The notes under the pieces are model-generated. The model saw only the letters and a list, made by a program, of their open reading frames with translations. It searched no databases and was not told where the DNA came from. The position numbers and the translations under genes are program-made. From the NCBI RefSeq assembly GCF_030692605.1, contig NZ_JAUYUD010000124.1, forward strand, positions 1 to 45,170: a stretch of 45,170 bases of DNA. The letters are read 5' to 3'. Source of the DNA: Lutibacter sp. (lineage in GTDB: Bacteria; Bacteroidota; Bacteroidia; Flavobacteriales; Flavobacteriaceae). Below are positions 17,123 to 27,100 of the stretch, piece after piece (the stretch's first letter is position 1; each line of letters starts with the position of its first letter).

Positions 17123-18177
17123 AAACAATATTAATAATTGAAGATGACATTGTATTAAGAGAAACTACTGCCGAAATTCTTGAATTAGAAAATTATAAAG
17201 TGCAAACAGCACCAAATGGCAGATTAGGAGCGGAACAGGCAAGAGTAATGCTTCCAGACCTTATTTTGTGCGACATTATGATGCCTGAAATGGATGGCTA
17301 TGAATTATTGAAAGTTCTTTCAAAAGAAGAACAAACTAAAAGGATTCCATTTATATTTATGTCTGCTAAAACAGAAATAATAGATATTCGAAAAGGAATG
17401 GATTTGGGAGCGGATGATTATTTAACTAAACCTATTAGTGAAGAATTATTGTTAAGTGCTGTCGCAAGTAGATTGGCAAAATTCGCTCTTTTAAAAGAAG
17501 AAGAATTAGTTACAAAAAAGCAATTGGAAAAAGGAATTTCAATAAATGATATTGGTAATATAGAAGACCTTAAAAATTATTTTTGTGATTTTGGCACTTC
17601 CAAAAAATATAAAAAAGGAGAATTCATTTATAAAGAAGGGGAGTATTCTAATAACATTTATTTAGTTTATAAAGGGAAAGTAAAAAGCTTTAAGATTGAT
17701 GAATTTGGGAAAGAACTTATTCTTGATATTTATAACGATGATGATTTTTTAGGTATGTCAGCTATAATAGATAAGTCATATTATTATGAATCTGTTATGG
17801 CAATGGACATTACAGAAATCATACATGTTTCTAAAAATAATTTACAAGAAATATTGGAGAATAACCATAAACTCTCTTTAGAAATTTTTCAATTGATAAA
17901 TGAGAGTTTAACAGAAGTTAAAAAACAATTATTACAAATGGCTTATGGATCTATGCGACGAAGAACAGCCAAAACCATCCTGAAATTTACTAATATGATG
18001 AGTCATAAACCATCAGACAGCATTAATATATCTCGTCGGGATCTTGCTAGCGTTGCAGGTATTGCAACAGAAAGTTTAATTAGAACTTTAACCGATTTTA
18101 AAAAGATGGGAATTCTTGAAATTGAAGGAAGAAATATAAGAATACTCAATCTTGAAAAATTAGAAAAAATGAATTAA
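17119..18177 (+). CDS. response regulator with Crp/Fnr output (REC-cNMP-HTH)
   Basis: The 352-residue protein fuses two regulators. Residues 1-120 are a receiver domain: acidic pocket E8-D10, phospho-acceptor Asp52 (PDLILCDIMMPEMDG), Ser82 and Lys104 (DYLTKP). Residues ~150-260 form a cyclic-nucleotide-binding-like beta-roll (KKGEFIYKEGEYSNNIYLVYKGKVK...DDFLGMSAI). Residues ~275-350 are a Crp-type winged helix (ISRRDLASVAGIATESLIRTLTDFKKMGILEIEGRNIRI). The partner is clearly the overlapping kinase upstream. Phosphorylation presumably controls the Crp-like output directly. No cysteine cluster typical of FNR [4Fe-4S] binding is seen, so sensing would rest with the kinase. Confidence 0.94.
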   Translation: MKTILIIEDDIVLRETTAEILELENYKVQTAPNGRLGAEQARVMLPDLILCDIMMPEMDGYELLKVLSKEEQTKRIPFIFMSAKTEIIDIRKGMDLGADDYLTKPISEELLLSAVASRLAKFALLKEEELVTKKQLEKGISINDIGNIEDLKNYFCDFGTSKKYKKGEFIYKEGEYSNNIYLVYKGKVKSFKIDEFGKELILDIYNDDDFLGMSAIIDKSYYYESVMAMDITEIIHVSKNNLQEILENNHKLSLEIFQLINESLTEVKKQLLQMAYGSMRRRTAKTILKFTNMMSHKPSDSINISRRDLASVAGIATESLIRTLTDFKKMGILEIEGRNIRILNLEKLEKMN

Positions 18178-18234
18178 TTAGGGCTTAATTTTAACTAAAA
18201 TAAAAACTAATATCCCCAAAATTCACTAATTCAT

Positions 18235-18256
18235 ATCACTGATTAATGTCATTGAT
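18235..18256. promoter_or_regulatory. candidate Crp/Fnr-type operator upstream of the universal stress gene
   Basis: A 22-bp dyad of form ATCA-N-TGA-N6-TCA-N-TGAT has every paired position symmetrical except the single N and the central six. The TGA-N6-TCA core has the spacing of Crp (TGTGA-N6-TCACA) and Fnr (TTGAT-N4-ATCAA) sites. It lies 57 bases after the Crp-fusion regulator gene and 43 bases before the Usp start. Confidence 0.5.
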
Positions 18257-18299
18257 TGTTAATACACCTTTGTTTAAGTTTGTTTGAATAACAAAGGGA

Positions 18300-19136
18300 A
18301 TGAATAATATATTAATCTTAACTGATTTTTCAGATAATTCATGGAATTCAATAAAGTATGCACTTGCGCTTTTTCAAAATAAAAGTTGTAATTTTTACTT
18401 GTTGAATGCATTAAACTTGCACAAAGAAAGGTTAGAAGATAAAGGGGATGAAAAACCAAATTTAGAGAAGAAAAAAAACGCAATAAATCCAAAAATTGAA
18501 TTTGAAAAATTAATAAATAAAATTAATTCTTCAGCCTTAAAGGGCAACCACATATTTATTCCAATTATAGGGGAAAAAGATATTATTGAGGAAGCGAGAC
18601 TCCAAATCATCGAAAAAAAAATTAATTTAATTGTAATTGGAACTAACGGAATGTCATCCAATGGGAGGAAGAATAATATAAGTCCCACATCTGAAGAAAT
18701 AATTACGAAATTAAAATGTTCTATTTTAGTAGTACCAAATGAAGCTAGTTTTAGCAGTTTAAAAGAGGTTGCATTCCCAACAGATTATACTTATTTTAAC
18801 GAGGCAGTATTATTGCAAAATATGATGAATTTATTAAACTCCCATAAATCATCAACTAGATTTGTATTCATGGCAAAGAAGAATGAGGAGTTAAATAAAG
18901 AACAACGTTGGAATATGGAGACTTTACAAGATTATTTTGTAAACCAATCTCATAGTTTTCACACTGAAATTAATAATAATTTAGAATTATCTATTGAAAA
19001 TTTTATTAAAAAAAACCATATAGATTTAATAGTAATGGCTGCAAAAAATTTGAATTTGTTTGAGCAAATACTTTTTAGGCCAAAAATTAAAAATATTAGA
19101 TATTATTTTATAACACCATTTTTAATACTTCATTAG
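18300..19136 (+). CDS. universal stress protein, two Usp domains
   Basis: The 278-residue cytosolic protein has two Usp units. The first begins NNILILTDFSDNSWNSIKYALALF and has the ATP-loop-like IVIGTNGMSSNGRKN, which keeps the first GxxG but lacks the final glycine of the G-2x-G-9x-G(S/T) motif, so ATP binding is uncertain. The second begins SLKEVAFPTDYTYFNEAVLLQNM and ends DLIVMAAKNLNLFEQILF. It is downstream of the two-component pair, separated by 122 bases with a Crp/Fnr-like dyad. Inference: it is a target of the upstream regulator, as Usp genes often are in oxygen-limitation regulons. Confidence 0.88.
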   Translation: MNNILILTDFSDNSWNSIKYALALFQNKSCNFYLLNALNLHKERLEDKGDEKPNLEKKKNAINPKIEFEKLINKINSSALKGNHIFIPIIGEKDIIEEARLQIIEKKINLIVIGTNGMSSNGRKNNISPTSEEIITKLKCSILVVPNEASFSSLKEVAFPTDYTYFNEAVLLQNMMNLLNSHKSSTRFVFMAKKNEELNKEQRWNMETLQDYFVNQSHSFHTEINNNLELSIENFIKKNHIDLIVMAAKNLNLFEQILFRPKIKNIRYYFITPFLILH

Positions 19137-19293
19137 TATAATAAATTAATAATAATAGCAAAACGCTATTAAATAATTGTTTAAGAAAAGTTTTTGAAAT
19201 TTTATAGGTTATAAAAGTTATTTTATAATAAATTTGAATTCATTAGATAGTATATAAATAAACACATTCTTTTATAATTCAAACTTTTTTAAA

Positions 19294-22065
19294 ATGAAAA
19301 AATTAACCTTCTTTTTTAGTTTTTTATTAATTTCAACAGGAATTGTCGCTCAAAAATCAATAGTTGAAAACATTTCATTTACTAATATTGGGCCATCTAT
19401 TATGAGCGGTAGAATTGTGGACGTAGATGTTAACCCAGCCAATACGGTTGAATTTTATGCCGCTTATGCTTCCGGAGGCTTATGGTATACTAATAATAAT
19501 GGAACTTCATTTACGCCTGTTATGGACAATTCTGAAACCCAAAATATTGGAGATATTGCAGTAGATTGGAATACAGGAACTATTTGGGTTGGAACTGGAG
19601 AAAGCAATTCTTCACGATCTTCTTATGCAGGTATAGGAATTTTAAAAAGCACCGATAAAGGTAAAACATGGCAAAATGTTGGTTTAACAGATTCGCATCA
19701 TATTGGCAGAATTATCATTAATAAAAATAATCCAGATGAGGTTGTAGTTGGAGTTATTGGACATTTATACACCCCAAATAACGAACGAGGAATCTTTAAA
19801 ACTTCTGATGGAGGAAAGACGTGGGAAAATGTATTATTTATAAATGAAAACACGGGTGTGATAGACGTAAGTGTTTCTCCAACTGATTCTAAGGTTTTAT
19901 ATGCAGCATCTTGGGAACGCGACCGAAAATCGTGGAATTTTGATGGTGATGGCGAAAATTCTGCTATTTATAAAAGCATCGATGCAGGTTCGACATGGGC
20001 TAAAATCACTTCAGAAGGGAGTGGTTTCCCAACAGGAGCAGGAGTGGGCAGAATTGGTTTAGCAACCTTTAATAATGAAGTAATTTATGCGTTGTTAGAT
20101 AATCAATTTATGCGTCCTGAAGAAAAAAAGAAAGAAGGTGAAGGACTTAAAAAGGACGATTTTAAATCAATGAGTGTAATTGATTTTTCAAATTTGGACA
20201 ACAAAAAGTTAAATACTTATTTAAAAGATAATGATTTTGATAAAAAGTATACTGCCGAAAGTGTAAAATCTTCTGTTAAAAAAGGAAAAATAAAACCAAG
20301 CGATTTAGCATTTTATTTAGAGGATGCCAATTTTGTATTGTTAAATTCAGAAGTTATTGGAGCAGAGGTTTATAAATCTATTGATGGCGGAAAAACTTGG
20401 AGAAAAACACACGATGGATTTTTAGATGATGTGTATAGTTCCTATGGGTATTATTTTGGGATTATTGCAGTAAATACCGCCAATGAAAATAAAATTTATA
20501 TTGGCGGGGTTCCTTTGTTAAAATCGGATGATGGTGGAAAAAACTTTAAAGCAATAGGCAAAGAAAATGTACATTCAGATCATCAGGCTCTATGGGTAAA
20601 TCCAAATGCAGAAGGCCATGTTGTAAATGGTAACGACGGCGGACTAAATATAACCTATGATGATGGTGAAAACTGGACAAAAAATAATGTGCCATCAGTA
20701 GGGCAATTTTATAGCATAAACGTTGATAATCAAGAGCCTTACAATGTTTATGGAGGGCTTCAAGATAATGGGGTTTGGTATGGGCCAAGTAATTATAAAG
20801 CTTCTAAAGATTGGAACGATTCTGGTCAATATCCTTATAAGAGCATTGGAGGCGGTGACGGTATGCAAGTTCAAATAGATAGCAGAGATAATAATGTGGT
20901 TTATTCTGGTTCACAATTTGGCTATTATTATCGAGTAAATTTAAAATCAGGAGAGCGACTTAATATTCATCCAAAACATGAATTAGGAGACACACCGTAT
21001 CGATACAATTGGCAAACACCAATATTATTGTCTCCTCACAACCAAGATATTTTATACATGGGTGCCAATAAATTATTGCGCTCTATGAATAAAGGAGAAA
21101 CTTTTGATGTAATCTCAGAAGATTTAACAACTGGAGGAAAAAAAGGGAATGTTCCTTTTGGAACACTGACTTGTATTTCTGAGAGTCCTTTTCAATTTGG
21201 ATTAATTTATGTTGGAAGTGATGATGGTTTTGTGCATTTAACTTCCAATGGTGGAAGTAGCTGGACTAAAATTTCAGATAATTTACCACAAGGTCTTTGG
21301 GTTTCTAGAGTTGTAACTTCACAGCATGAAAAAGAAAGAATATATGTTACCTTAAATGGGTATAGAAACGACGATTTTAAACCATACATTTTTATGAGTG
21401 AAAATATGGGAAAAACTTGGAAAAATATTGGTAGTAATTTACCAAATTTTTCGGTGAATGTAATTGTTGAAGATACCTTAGATGATAACATTTTATATGT
21501 TGGAACTGATAATAACGTGTTTGTTAGCTTTGATAAAGGTGAAAACTGGCAAGAATTTTCAAAAGATTTACCAAAAGTTGCGGTGCACGATTTAGTAATT
21601 CAGAAAGAGGCAAAAGACTTAGTTGTTGGAACTCACGGGCGTTCTATTTACAAAACTAGTATTGCAGCATTGCAACAATATAATAAAGTAAAATCGAAAC
21701 CAGTGGCAATTTTTGATATTTCAGATGTTCGCCAATCTTCGCGTTGGGGTAGTTCTTGGGGCCAATGGTACGATGTAAATGAACCATCAATTGCCATACC
21801 ATTTTATGCCATAAATGAAGGGAAATATGATGTTATTATTTCTTCAGAAGATGGCATTGAACTTAATCGAATTCAAATAAATGTTACAGCAGGGTTCAAC
21901 TCAACTAATTTCAACTTGGCTTATTCAGAAAGAGGGAAAGAAACTTATTTAAAAAAGAGTAAAACTGCTGAAATTAAAAAAGCCAAGAACAATATTTATT
22001 ATTTCATTAAAGGAAAATATAAGGTTACCATTGGTGAAGCCTCTCAATTTTTTGAGATAAAATAA
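19294..22065 (+). CDS. secreted BNR/sortilin-like beta-propeller protein (VPS10 type)
   Basis: The 923-residue exported protein has a signal peptide (MKKLTFFFSFLLISTGIVAQ). Many BNR/Asp-box repeats (for example KSTDKGKTW, KTSDGGKTW, KSIDGGKTW, MSENMGKTW) build tandem propellers as in sortilin and GH74-like proteins. Conserved blocks include GPSIMSGRIVDVDV, GTGESNSSRSSYAGIGI, DHQALWVNPN, VNGNDGGLNITYDDG and GGLQDNGVWYGPS. A Lys-rich insert (about residues 270-350) interrupts the repeats. No T9SS C-terminal sorting domain is seen. Often annotated 'glycosyl hydrolase', but no catalytic pair is evident. It is a paralogue of the convergent gene at 24118-27366. Start and RBS are ordinary. Confidence 0.88.
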   Translation: MKKLTFFFSFLLISTGIVAQKSIVENISFTNIGPSIMSGRIVDVDVNPANTVEFYAAYASGGLWYTNNNGTSFTPVMDNSETQNIGDIAVDWNTGTIWVGTGESNSSRSSYAGIGILKSTDKGKTWQNVGLTDSHHIGRIIINKNNPDEVVVGVIGHLYTPNNERGIFKTSDGGKTWENVLFINENTGVIDVSVSPTDSKVLYAASWERDRKSWNFDGDGENSAIYKSIDAGSTWAKITSEGSGFPTGAGVGRIGLATFNNEVIYALLDNQFMRPEEKKKEGEGLKKDDFKSMSVIDFSNLDNKKLNTYLKDNDFDKKYTAESVKSSVKKGKIKPSDLAFYLEDANFVLLNSEVIGAEVYKSIDGGKTWRKTHDGFLDDVYSSYGYYFGIIAVNTANENKIYIGGVPLLKSDDGGKNFKAIGKENVHSDHQALWVNPNAEGHVVNGNDGGLNITYDDGENWTKNNVPSVGQFYSINVDNQEPYNVYGGLQDNGVWYGPSNYKASKDWNDSGQYPYKSIGGGDGMQVQIDSRDNNVVYSGSQFGYYYRVNLKSGERLNIHPKHELGDTPYRYNWQTPILLSPHNQDILYMGANKLLRSMNKGETFDVISEDLTTGGKKGNVPFGTLTCISESPFQFGLIYVGSDDGFVHLTSNGGSSWTKISDNLPQGLWVSRVVTSQHEKERIYVTLNGYRNDDFKPYIFMSENMGKTWKNIGSNLPNFSVNVIVEDTLDDNILYVGTDNNVFVSFDKGENWQEFSKDLPKVAVHDLVIQKEAKDLVVGTHGRSIYKTSIAALQQYNKVKSKPVAIFDISDVRQSSRWGSSWGQWYDVNEPSIAIPFYAINEGKYDVIISSEDGIELNRIQINVTAGFNSTNFNLAYSERGKETYLKKSKTAEIKKAKNNIYYFIKGKYKVTIGEASQFFEIK

Positions 22066-22068
22066 ATA

Positions 22069-22686
22069 ATGAAAAATCTCCCAATTACAGGCTTGTTTTT
22101 GTTGCTATGTAGTCAACTAAATGCACAGTCTAATTGGGAACTTTTTCGGAAAGAATCAAATCCAATTAAGGTTTGGGTACTAATGCATCCTTTTAAGGTT
22201 AAAAAAGCATATAAAATTTCTTTGGAAGCAAATAAGGTTTCCGATTCTATTTCTAAAACAAATTTATTGGATAAAGACCAATCTGGTGGGCAAGTAGATG
22301 CATTTAGACACGCTTATTGGATGGCTACATTGCGCCAAGAAATTGGTAAATGCGCGGCTCGTTCATTAGGGAAAGCACACGAAAGAGCTAATTATAAATT
22401 ATTTAAAAATCACCAATTGGAAGATGGTATATTGCCAGACAAAGCTTCGAAAGAAATGGATTTGTTTAATAATGATGTTGGACTAGGTATGACATATAAA
22501 AACGACTCACGTTTAAAAAGTGGTCTTATTTTTAAAATTGTAAATAAAATTCATCAAGGCAATTTAAAAATTATCAAAAAGGATACTTTAGGAAATTATA
22601 TTTCTTGTAATGGTAATGTAATTCTAGTTGAAGAAATACGTCATACTTGGGAAAATGGTAAATGTGTAATTCCTTCAAATAAATAG
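22069..22686 (+). CDS. exported hypothetical protein with FRHAYW motif (DUF6973-like)
   Basis: The 205-residue protein has a signal peptide (MKNLPITGLFLLLCSQLNAQ). The core GGQVDAFRHAYWMATLRQEIG, followed by ARSLGKAHE, DLFNNDVGLGM and EEIRHTWENGKC, matches a His-containing domain of unknown function I recall as DUF6973. The clustered His/Arg/Asn residues could form an active site, but no reaction is known. It starts only 3 bases after the BNR propeller stop codon, so it is in the same transcript; a functional link is inference. Confidence 0.75.
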   Translation: MKNLPITGLFLLLCSQLNAQSNWELFRKESNPIKVWVLMHPFKVKKAYKISLEANKVSDSISKTNLLDKDQSGGQVDAFRHAYWMATLRQEIGKCAARSLGKAHERANYKLFKNHQLEDGILPDKASKEMDLFNNDVGLGMTYKNDSRLKSGLIFKIVNKIHQGNLKIIKKDTLGNYISCNGNVILVEEIRHTWENGKCVIPSNK

Positions 22687-22811
22687 ATTTTTAATAGCTA
22701 ACCATTTTTATTAAAAAGGGGGATTTATTTAGAATTAACAATAAATAAAATAAAACGCCTTTCTAGGCATAATTATTGATTCAATATTTAGTTATAATTA
22801 AAAAAAAATCT

Positions 22812-24038
22812 ATGAAGAAGCACACATTAATAATTACTATATTTTCTTGTTTCCAACTTTTTTCTCAAAACAATGAATCAAACATTAAATTATTTCTTAA
22901 TTGTAATTATTGCGACGAGACGTACATTAAACAAAATTTGACATTTGTAGAATTTGTAAGAGACCAAAATTATGCTGATGCAATTGTGTTATTTAGAACT
23001 CAGCAAAACGGTAGCGGTGGTACTTCTTATGAAATTGAATTTACAGGTCAAAATAGTTATAGTGAAATTAACGAAAAGTTAATTTTTTCTACAAATGCAG
23101 ATAATACAGAGAATGAGATTAGAGATTTAATTTTTAAAAATATAAAATTGGGATTGGTTCGTTATTGGGTCAAAAACGGAAAACAAGATAAAATTTCCAT
23201 TCAATTAGAAAAAATTGAGCCAAATACAAAGGAGGAAGAAAAGGATCCTTGGAACAAATGGGTGTTTAATTTAGGGGTTAATGGATATTTTTATGGGCAA
23301 GAGACCAGCAAGGATAACAGTATAAGTTTTAGCACAACTATTAAACAAGTTACCGAAAAAAATAAATTTTATTTAAGAGGAAGTTTGAATAATAGTAAAT
23401 CGGTTTTTACCTACGACGGTAACGATATTATTTCAAAACAGAAATCTACCAATTTAACAATGTACAATGTAGTTAGCATTAATAAGCATTGGTCTGCCGG
23501 AATATTTGCAACGGCCGGGGAATCTACTTTTAGAAATTATGATTTTTACACATCATTAAAACCAGCTGTTGAGTATAATCTCTTTTCTTATGATGATTCT
23601 TCAAAAAAACAATTAACATTATCATATAAAGTTGGAGCCTTACAAAATAATTATGTAGAAAAAACCATATTTAATAAAGAAAAGGAATTTTTATGGGAAC
23701 ACAATTTTATGTTAGGCGGAAGTGTAAATCAAAATTGGGGAAATATAACAAGCGAAGTTTCGTATCAAAGCTTTTTACAAGACACTTCGTTACATCAATT
23801 TTCTTTTTACTTAGGAACTAGTTTTAGAATATTTAAAGGATTATCATTAAATGTTAACGCTAATTACGAGATAACAAATAACCAAATTAATTTAGCTGGC
23901 GGTAATTTGTCTTTAGAAGAGTTATTATTAAGGCAACAACAAGTAAAATCGGGTTATAATTATTTTATAAGTACTGGTTTAAATTATTCTTTTGGATCTA
24001 TATATAACACAATTGTTAATCCAAGATTTAATTTTTAA
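22812..24038 (+). CDS. exported outer-membrane beta-barrel-like hypothetical protein
   Basis: The 408-residue protein begins MKKHTLIITIFSCFQLFSQ (signal peptide). The open frame reaches back to a TTG at 22776, but ATG 22812 begins the signal peptide. The N-terminal part has LNCNYCDETYIKQNLTFVEFVRDQNYADAIVLF...GSGGTSYEIEFTGQ, a conserved pattern (NC.YCD...FV.FVRD...ADA) I recognise only from uncharacterised proteins. The C-terminal ~270 residues alternate hydrophobic and polar strands (FYLRGSLNNSKSVF, SFYLGTSFRIFKGLSLNVNANYE), consistent with a barrel ending in RFNF. Function is unknown. It precedes a strong terminator. Confidence 0.78.
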   Translation: MKKHTLIITIFSCFQLFSQNNESNIKLFLNCNYCDETYIKQNLTFVEFVRDQNYADAIVLFRTQQNGSGGTSYEIEFTGQNSYSEINEKLIFSTNADNTENEIRDLIFKNIKLGLVRYWVKNGKQDKISIQLEKIEPNTKEEEKDPWNKWVFNLGVNGYFYGQETSKDNSISFSTTIKQVTEKNKFYLRGSLNNSKSVFTYDGNDIISKQKSTNLTMYNVVSINKHWSAGIFATAGESTFRNYDFYTSLKPAVEYNLFSYDDSSKKQLTLSYKVGALQNNYVEKTIFNKEKEFLWEHNFMLGGSVNQNWGNITSEVSYQSFLQDTSLHQFSFYLGTSFRIFKGLSLNVNANYEITNNQINLAGGNLSLEELLLRQQQVKSGYNYFISTGLNYSFGSIYNTIVNPRFNF

Positions 24039-24053
24039 AACAAAAAAAATCTC

Positions 24054-24104
24054 TATATTTTAAAAGCCATTCTGAATCAAATTCAGAATGGCTTTTAAAA
24101 TATA
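24054..24104. terminator. bidirectional terminator with a perfect 24-bp stem
   Basis: Arms 24054-24077 and 24081-24104 are exact reverse complements with a 3-base loop (CAA). The core reads AAAGCCATTCTGAAT, with TTTTAAAATATA outside the stem. It separates two convergent genes and can end transcription from both. The core AATTCAGAAT resembles the repeat core seen at 7996-8016. Confidence 0.8.
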
Positions 24105-24117
24105 ACCTAATTTGTAT

Positions 24118-27100
24118 CTAATACTTTAACTCTTCAATTTCTTTAAATTTCGAAAGCTGTAAGTTCTCAACAGACTTTCTATAATTTACCCAATCGGTTT
24201 TATAAAATTCGTTAATTTTTTCAATGACAGCGCCAACTTTTGCATTGGCATTTTCAATTAATTTATATTCTGTTTTACCAGGAAGTTGCATTAATGACCC
24301 AACATATCTTCTTGCTGTAAATAAATATGAAACAGTACTTGGAAATTCAGTATCGGTAATACCTTGTCGCTCATCTTCTTTTCCTAACATATCATCCAAT
24401 AAACCATCTATTTTTTTTATTAATTCATCGTGAGATTTTATCAAATCTTTTAATTTTTCTTTTTCATCCTGTGCCTTTAAACGTTTTTTATAATCTTCAA
24501 CAATTTCTTTAGATTCAAGTAATTGTTGTGTAGCTTTTCCGGCAATTCCAGTTTTAGATTCTAATTGTTTTAACAGGTCATATTTACTTTTTAACACATC
24601 AAAGCTCATTGGAATTCTTGGATCGTAAGAAACATTGATTGATGAGGTTTCAGTTAAATTCCCAAAGTGAATTTTTATAGTATAAGTACCGGGTAATACT
24701 GTGTTGCCTCTTGGTTCTTGGGCATTGTCTCTTTCTTTTCTTCTCGATGGGCCTCGCTCCCCTTTTTCTTCTAGTCCCCAATAAATTCTATGGGCACCAT
24801 TTTCTTTGGGTGCTTTTGTTTTAATGCTTCTTATTAATTCATTATTGACATTAAATACTTCAAAAAATATTGAATCAAATTTTACTGCAGGTTTTTCACC
24901 TTTAACTGCTGTTTTTTCTGACGATTTTTCTTTTGAATTTTTACTATCAGAATCGTCCTTCTTTTTTGCAGATTCGGGGGTGTTTATAATATAAGTGATC
25001 ATAGCTCCTTCTTTTCGATTTTCACCATTAAAGATGGCATTTGCACCAAAACGAGTACCAGCTGGTTGTTGGTTTTCAGCATTTATAGCTGCTGGAGGCA
25101 CAAATAAATGTAACGTTTTATCTAAAAGTTGTTTACCTTCTTTTGCTAAGGCTCTAAAAGGTCTAATATCATCTAAAACATAGGCAGCTCTACCAAAAGT
25201 CCCAATAATTAAGTCGTGCTCACGTGGGTGAATTGCTAAATCTATGGTAGGAACAGTAGGGTAACCATTGGTGTATTTAGTCCAAATTTTGCCTTCATCA
25301 ATACTAAAATAAAGACCATTTTCTGTTCCTAAAAACAATAGCTTAGGCTCTTCTATATCTTGAATTACCGAAAGGGTATATCCAAATGTTTCGTTTTTTC
25401 CAACCAATAAATTTTCCCAAGTTTTTCCATAATCACGGGTTCTATATAGATATGGTAAAAAATCGAATTGCCTGTAATTATTGATAACGACATAGGCTTC
25501 CCCCTTTTTAAATTTTGAAGCACGTATTTGTGCAACCCAACTTTCATTTGGCATTCCTTTAATGTTTTTTGAAACATTCTCCCAAGTTGCTCCTCCATCT
25601 AAACTTAATTGAATATTTCCATCATCGGTTCCAACCCATAACATTTTTTCATCTAAAATACTTGGTTCAATAACTAAAATAGTGCAATGATTTTCTGCAC
25701 CAGTAGCGTCCATAGTTATTCCACCACTTTCGTGTTGTTTTTGTTTTTCTGGATTATTAGTTGTTAAATCGGGTGAAATAATATCCCAAGTATGGCCTTT
25801 ATCGGATGATTTATGAACAAACTGACTTCCAAAATAAATAGTTTCTTGATTTGTTGGATTCATAGCAATTGCAGAGTTCCAATTAAAACGAAGTTTTACG
25901 TCTGGATTAGGATGTGTAGGAACGATCATTTTCGTATTTCCCGTTTCTCTATCATATCTTCCAACAGAACCTTGTTGAGACATTGCATAGCCGTAACGAG
26001 AATCTTTTGGGTCTGGAACCACATCAAAACCATCACCAAACATAATTTCTTGCCAATAGGAATTACGAATACCTTGATCTTTTAGGACATAACCAGGACC
26101 AACCCAAGACCCATTATCTTGCATACCGCCATATACATTATACGGATAATCATTATCAACACTTATATGATAAAATTGGGCAACCGGTAAATTTTCAACA
26201 AAACGCCACGTTGTTCCTTTATCTCTTGTAATATATAAACCTCCATCATTTCCGTCAATCATAAATGAAGGATTTTTAGGATGAATATACCATGCATGAT
26301 GATCAGGATGAACCCCTTTATCGGTACCATAAGCAGGCATTAATTGATTAAAAGATTTACCTCCATCTTCACTTACATTTACATAGGTAAAAACTGAATA
26401 AATTCTATTTTCATTTAGTGGATCTACAGCAATATCAGAATAGTAAAAAGGTCTATTTCCAATTCCATCGGGACCTCTTCCACTTGATTTATCATTTACC
26501 ATTTTCCATTTAACTCCGCCGTCTTCAGATTTGTATAGGGCATTCTTTTTTGCTTCAACCAAAGCATATATAATTTTTGGATTGCTTTGTGAAATAGCCA
26601 ATCCAATTCTTCCTAAATTACCTTCTGGAAGGCCGTCTTTATCTGTTAATTTTTTCCAATTTTCACCACCATCATAAGTTATGTACAAACCTGAACCTTC
26701 GCCACCAGAATTAAATGTCCACGGTTTACGACTGTGTTGCCACATGGCAGCAATTATTTTATTTGGGTTTGAACGGTCTACAACTAAATCTGCACATCCT
26801 GTTTGATCATTTACATATAGAGATTTCGTCCATGTTTTTCCTCCATCGGTAGTTTTAAAAACGCCACGTTCTGAATGAGCTCCCCAAGGAGAACCAATAG
26901 CCCCAACATAAACGGTATTTGGATTGTCTTTATCAATTATAATTCTATGAATATTTCTAGTTTTTTCTAACCCAACTAACTTCCATGTTTTACCAGCATC
27001 TAAACTTTTGTATAAGCCATAACCACCATTTAAACTATTTCTAGGATTTCCCTCGCCCGTTCCAGCCCAAATAACATCTGGATTACTTTGTTGTATGGCA

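Noticed and set aside
17119-18177. Oxygen-sensing FNR-type [4Fe-4S] cluster in the Crp-like regulator
   Set aside because: The N-terminal cysteine cluster of FNR is missing; only isolated cysteines are present.
20546-20788. Antisense open frame within the BNR propeller gene
   Set aside because: It is a reverse-strand shadow with biased composition and no start context.
25813-26085. Plus-strand open frame within the large BNR gene
   Set aside because: It lies wholly inside a strongly supported coding sequence on the other strand.
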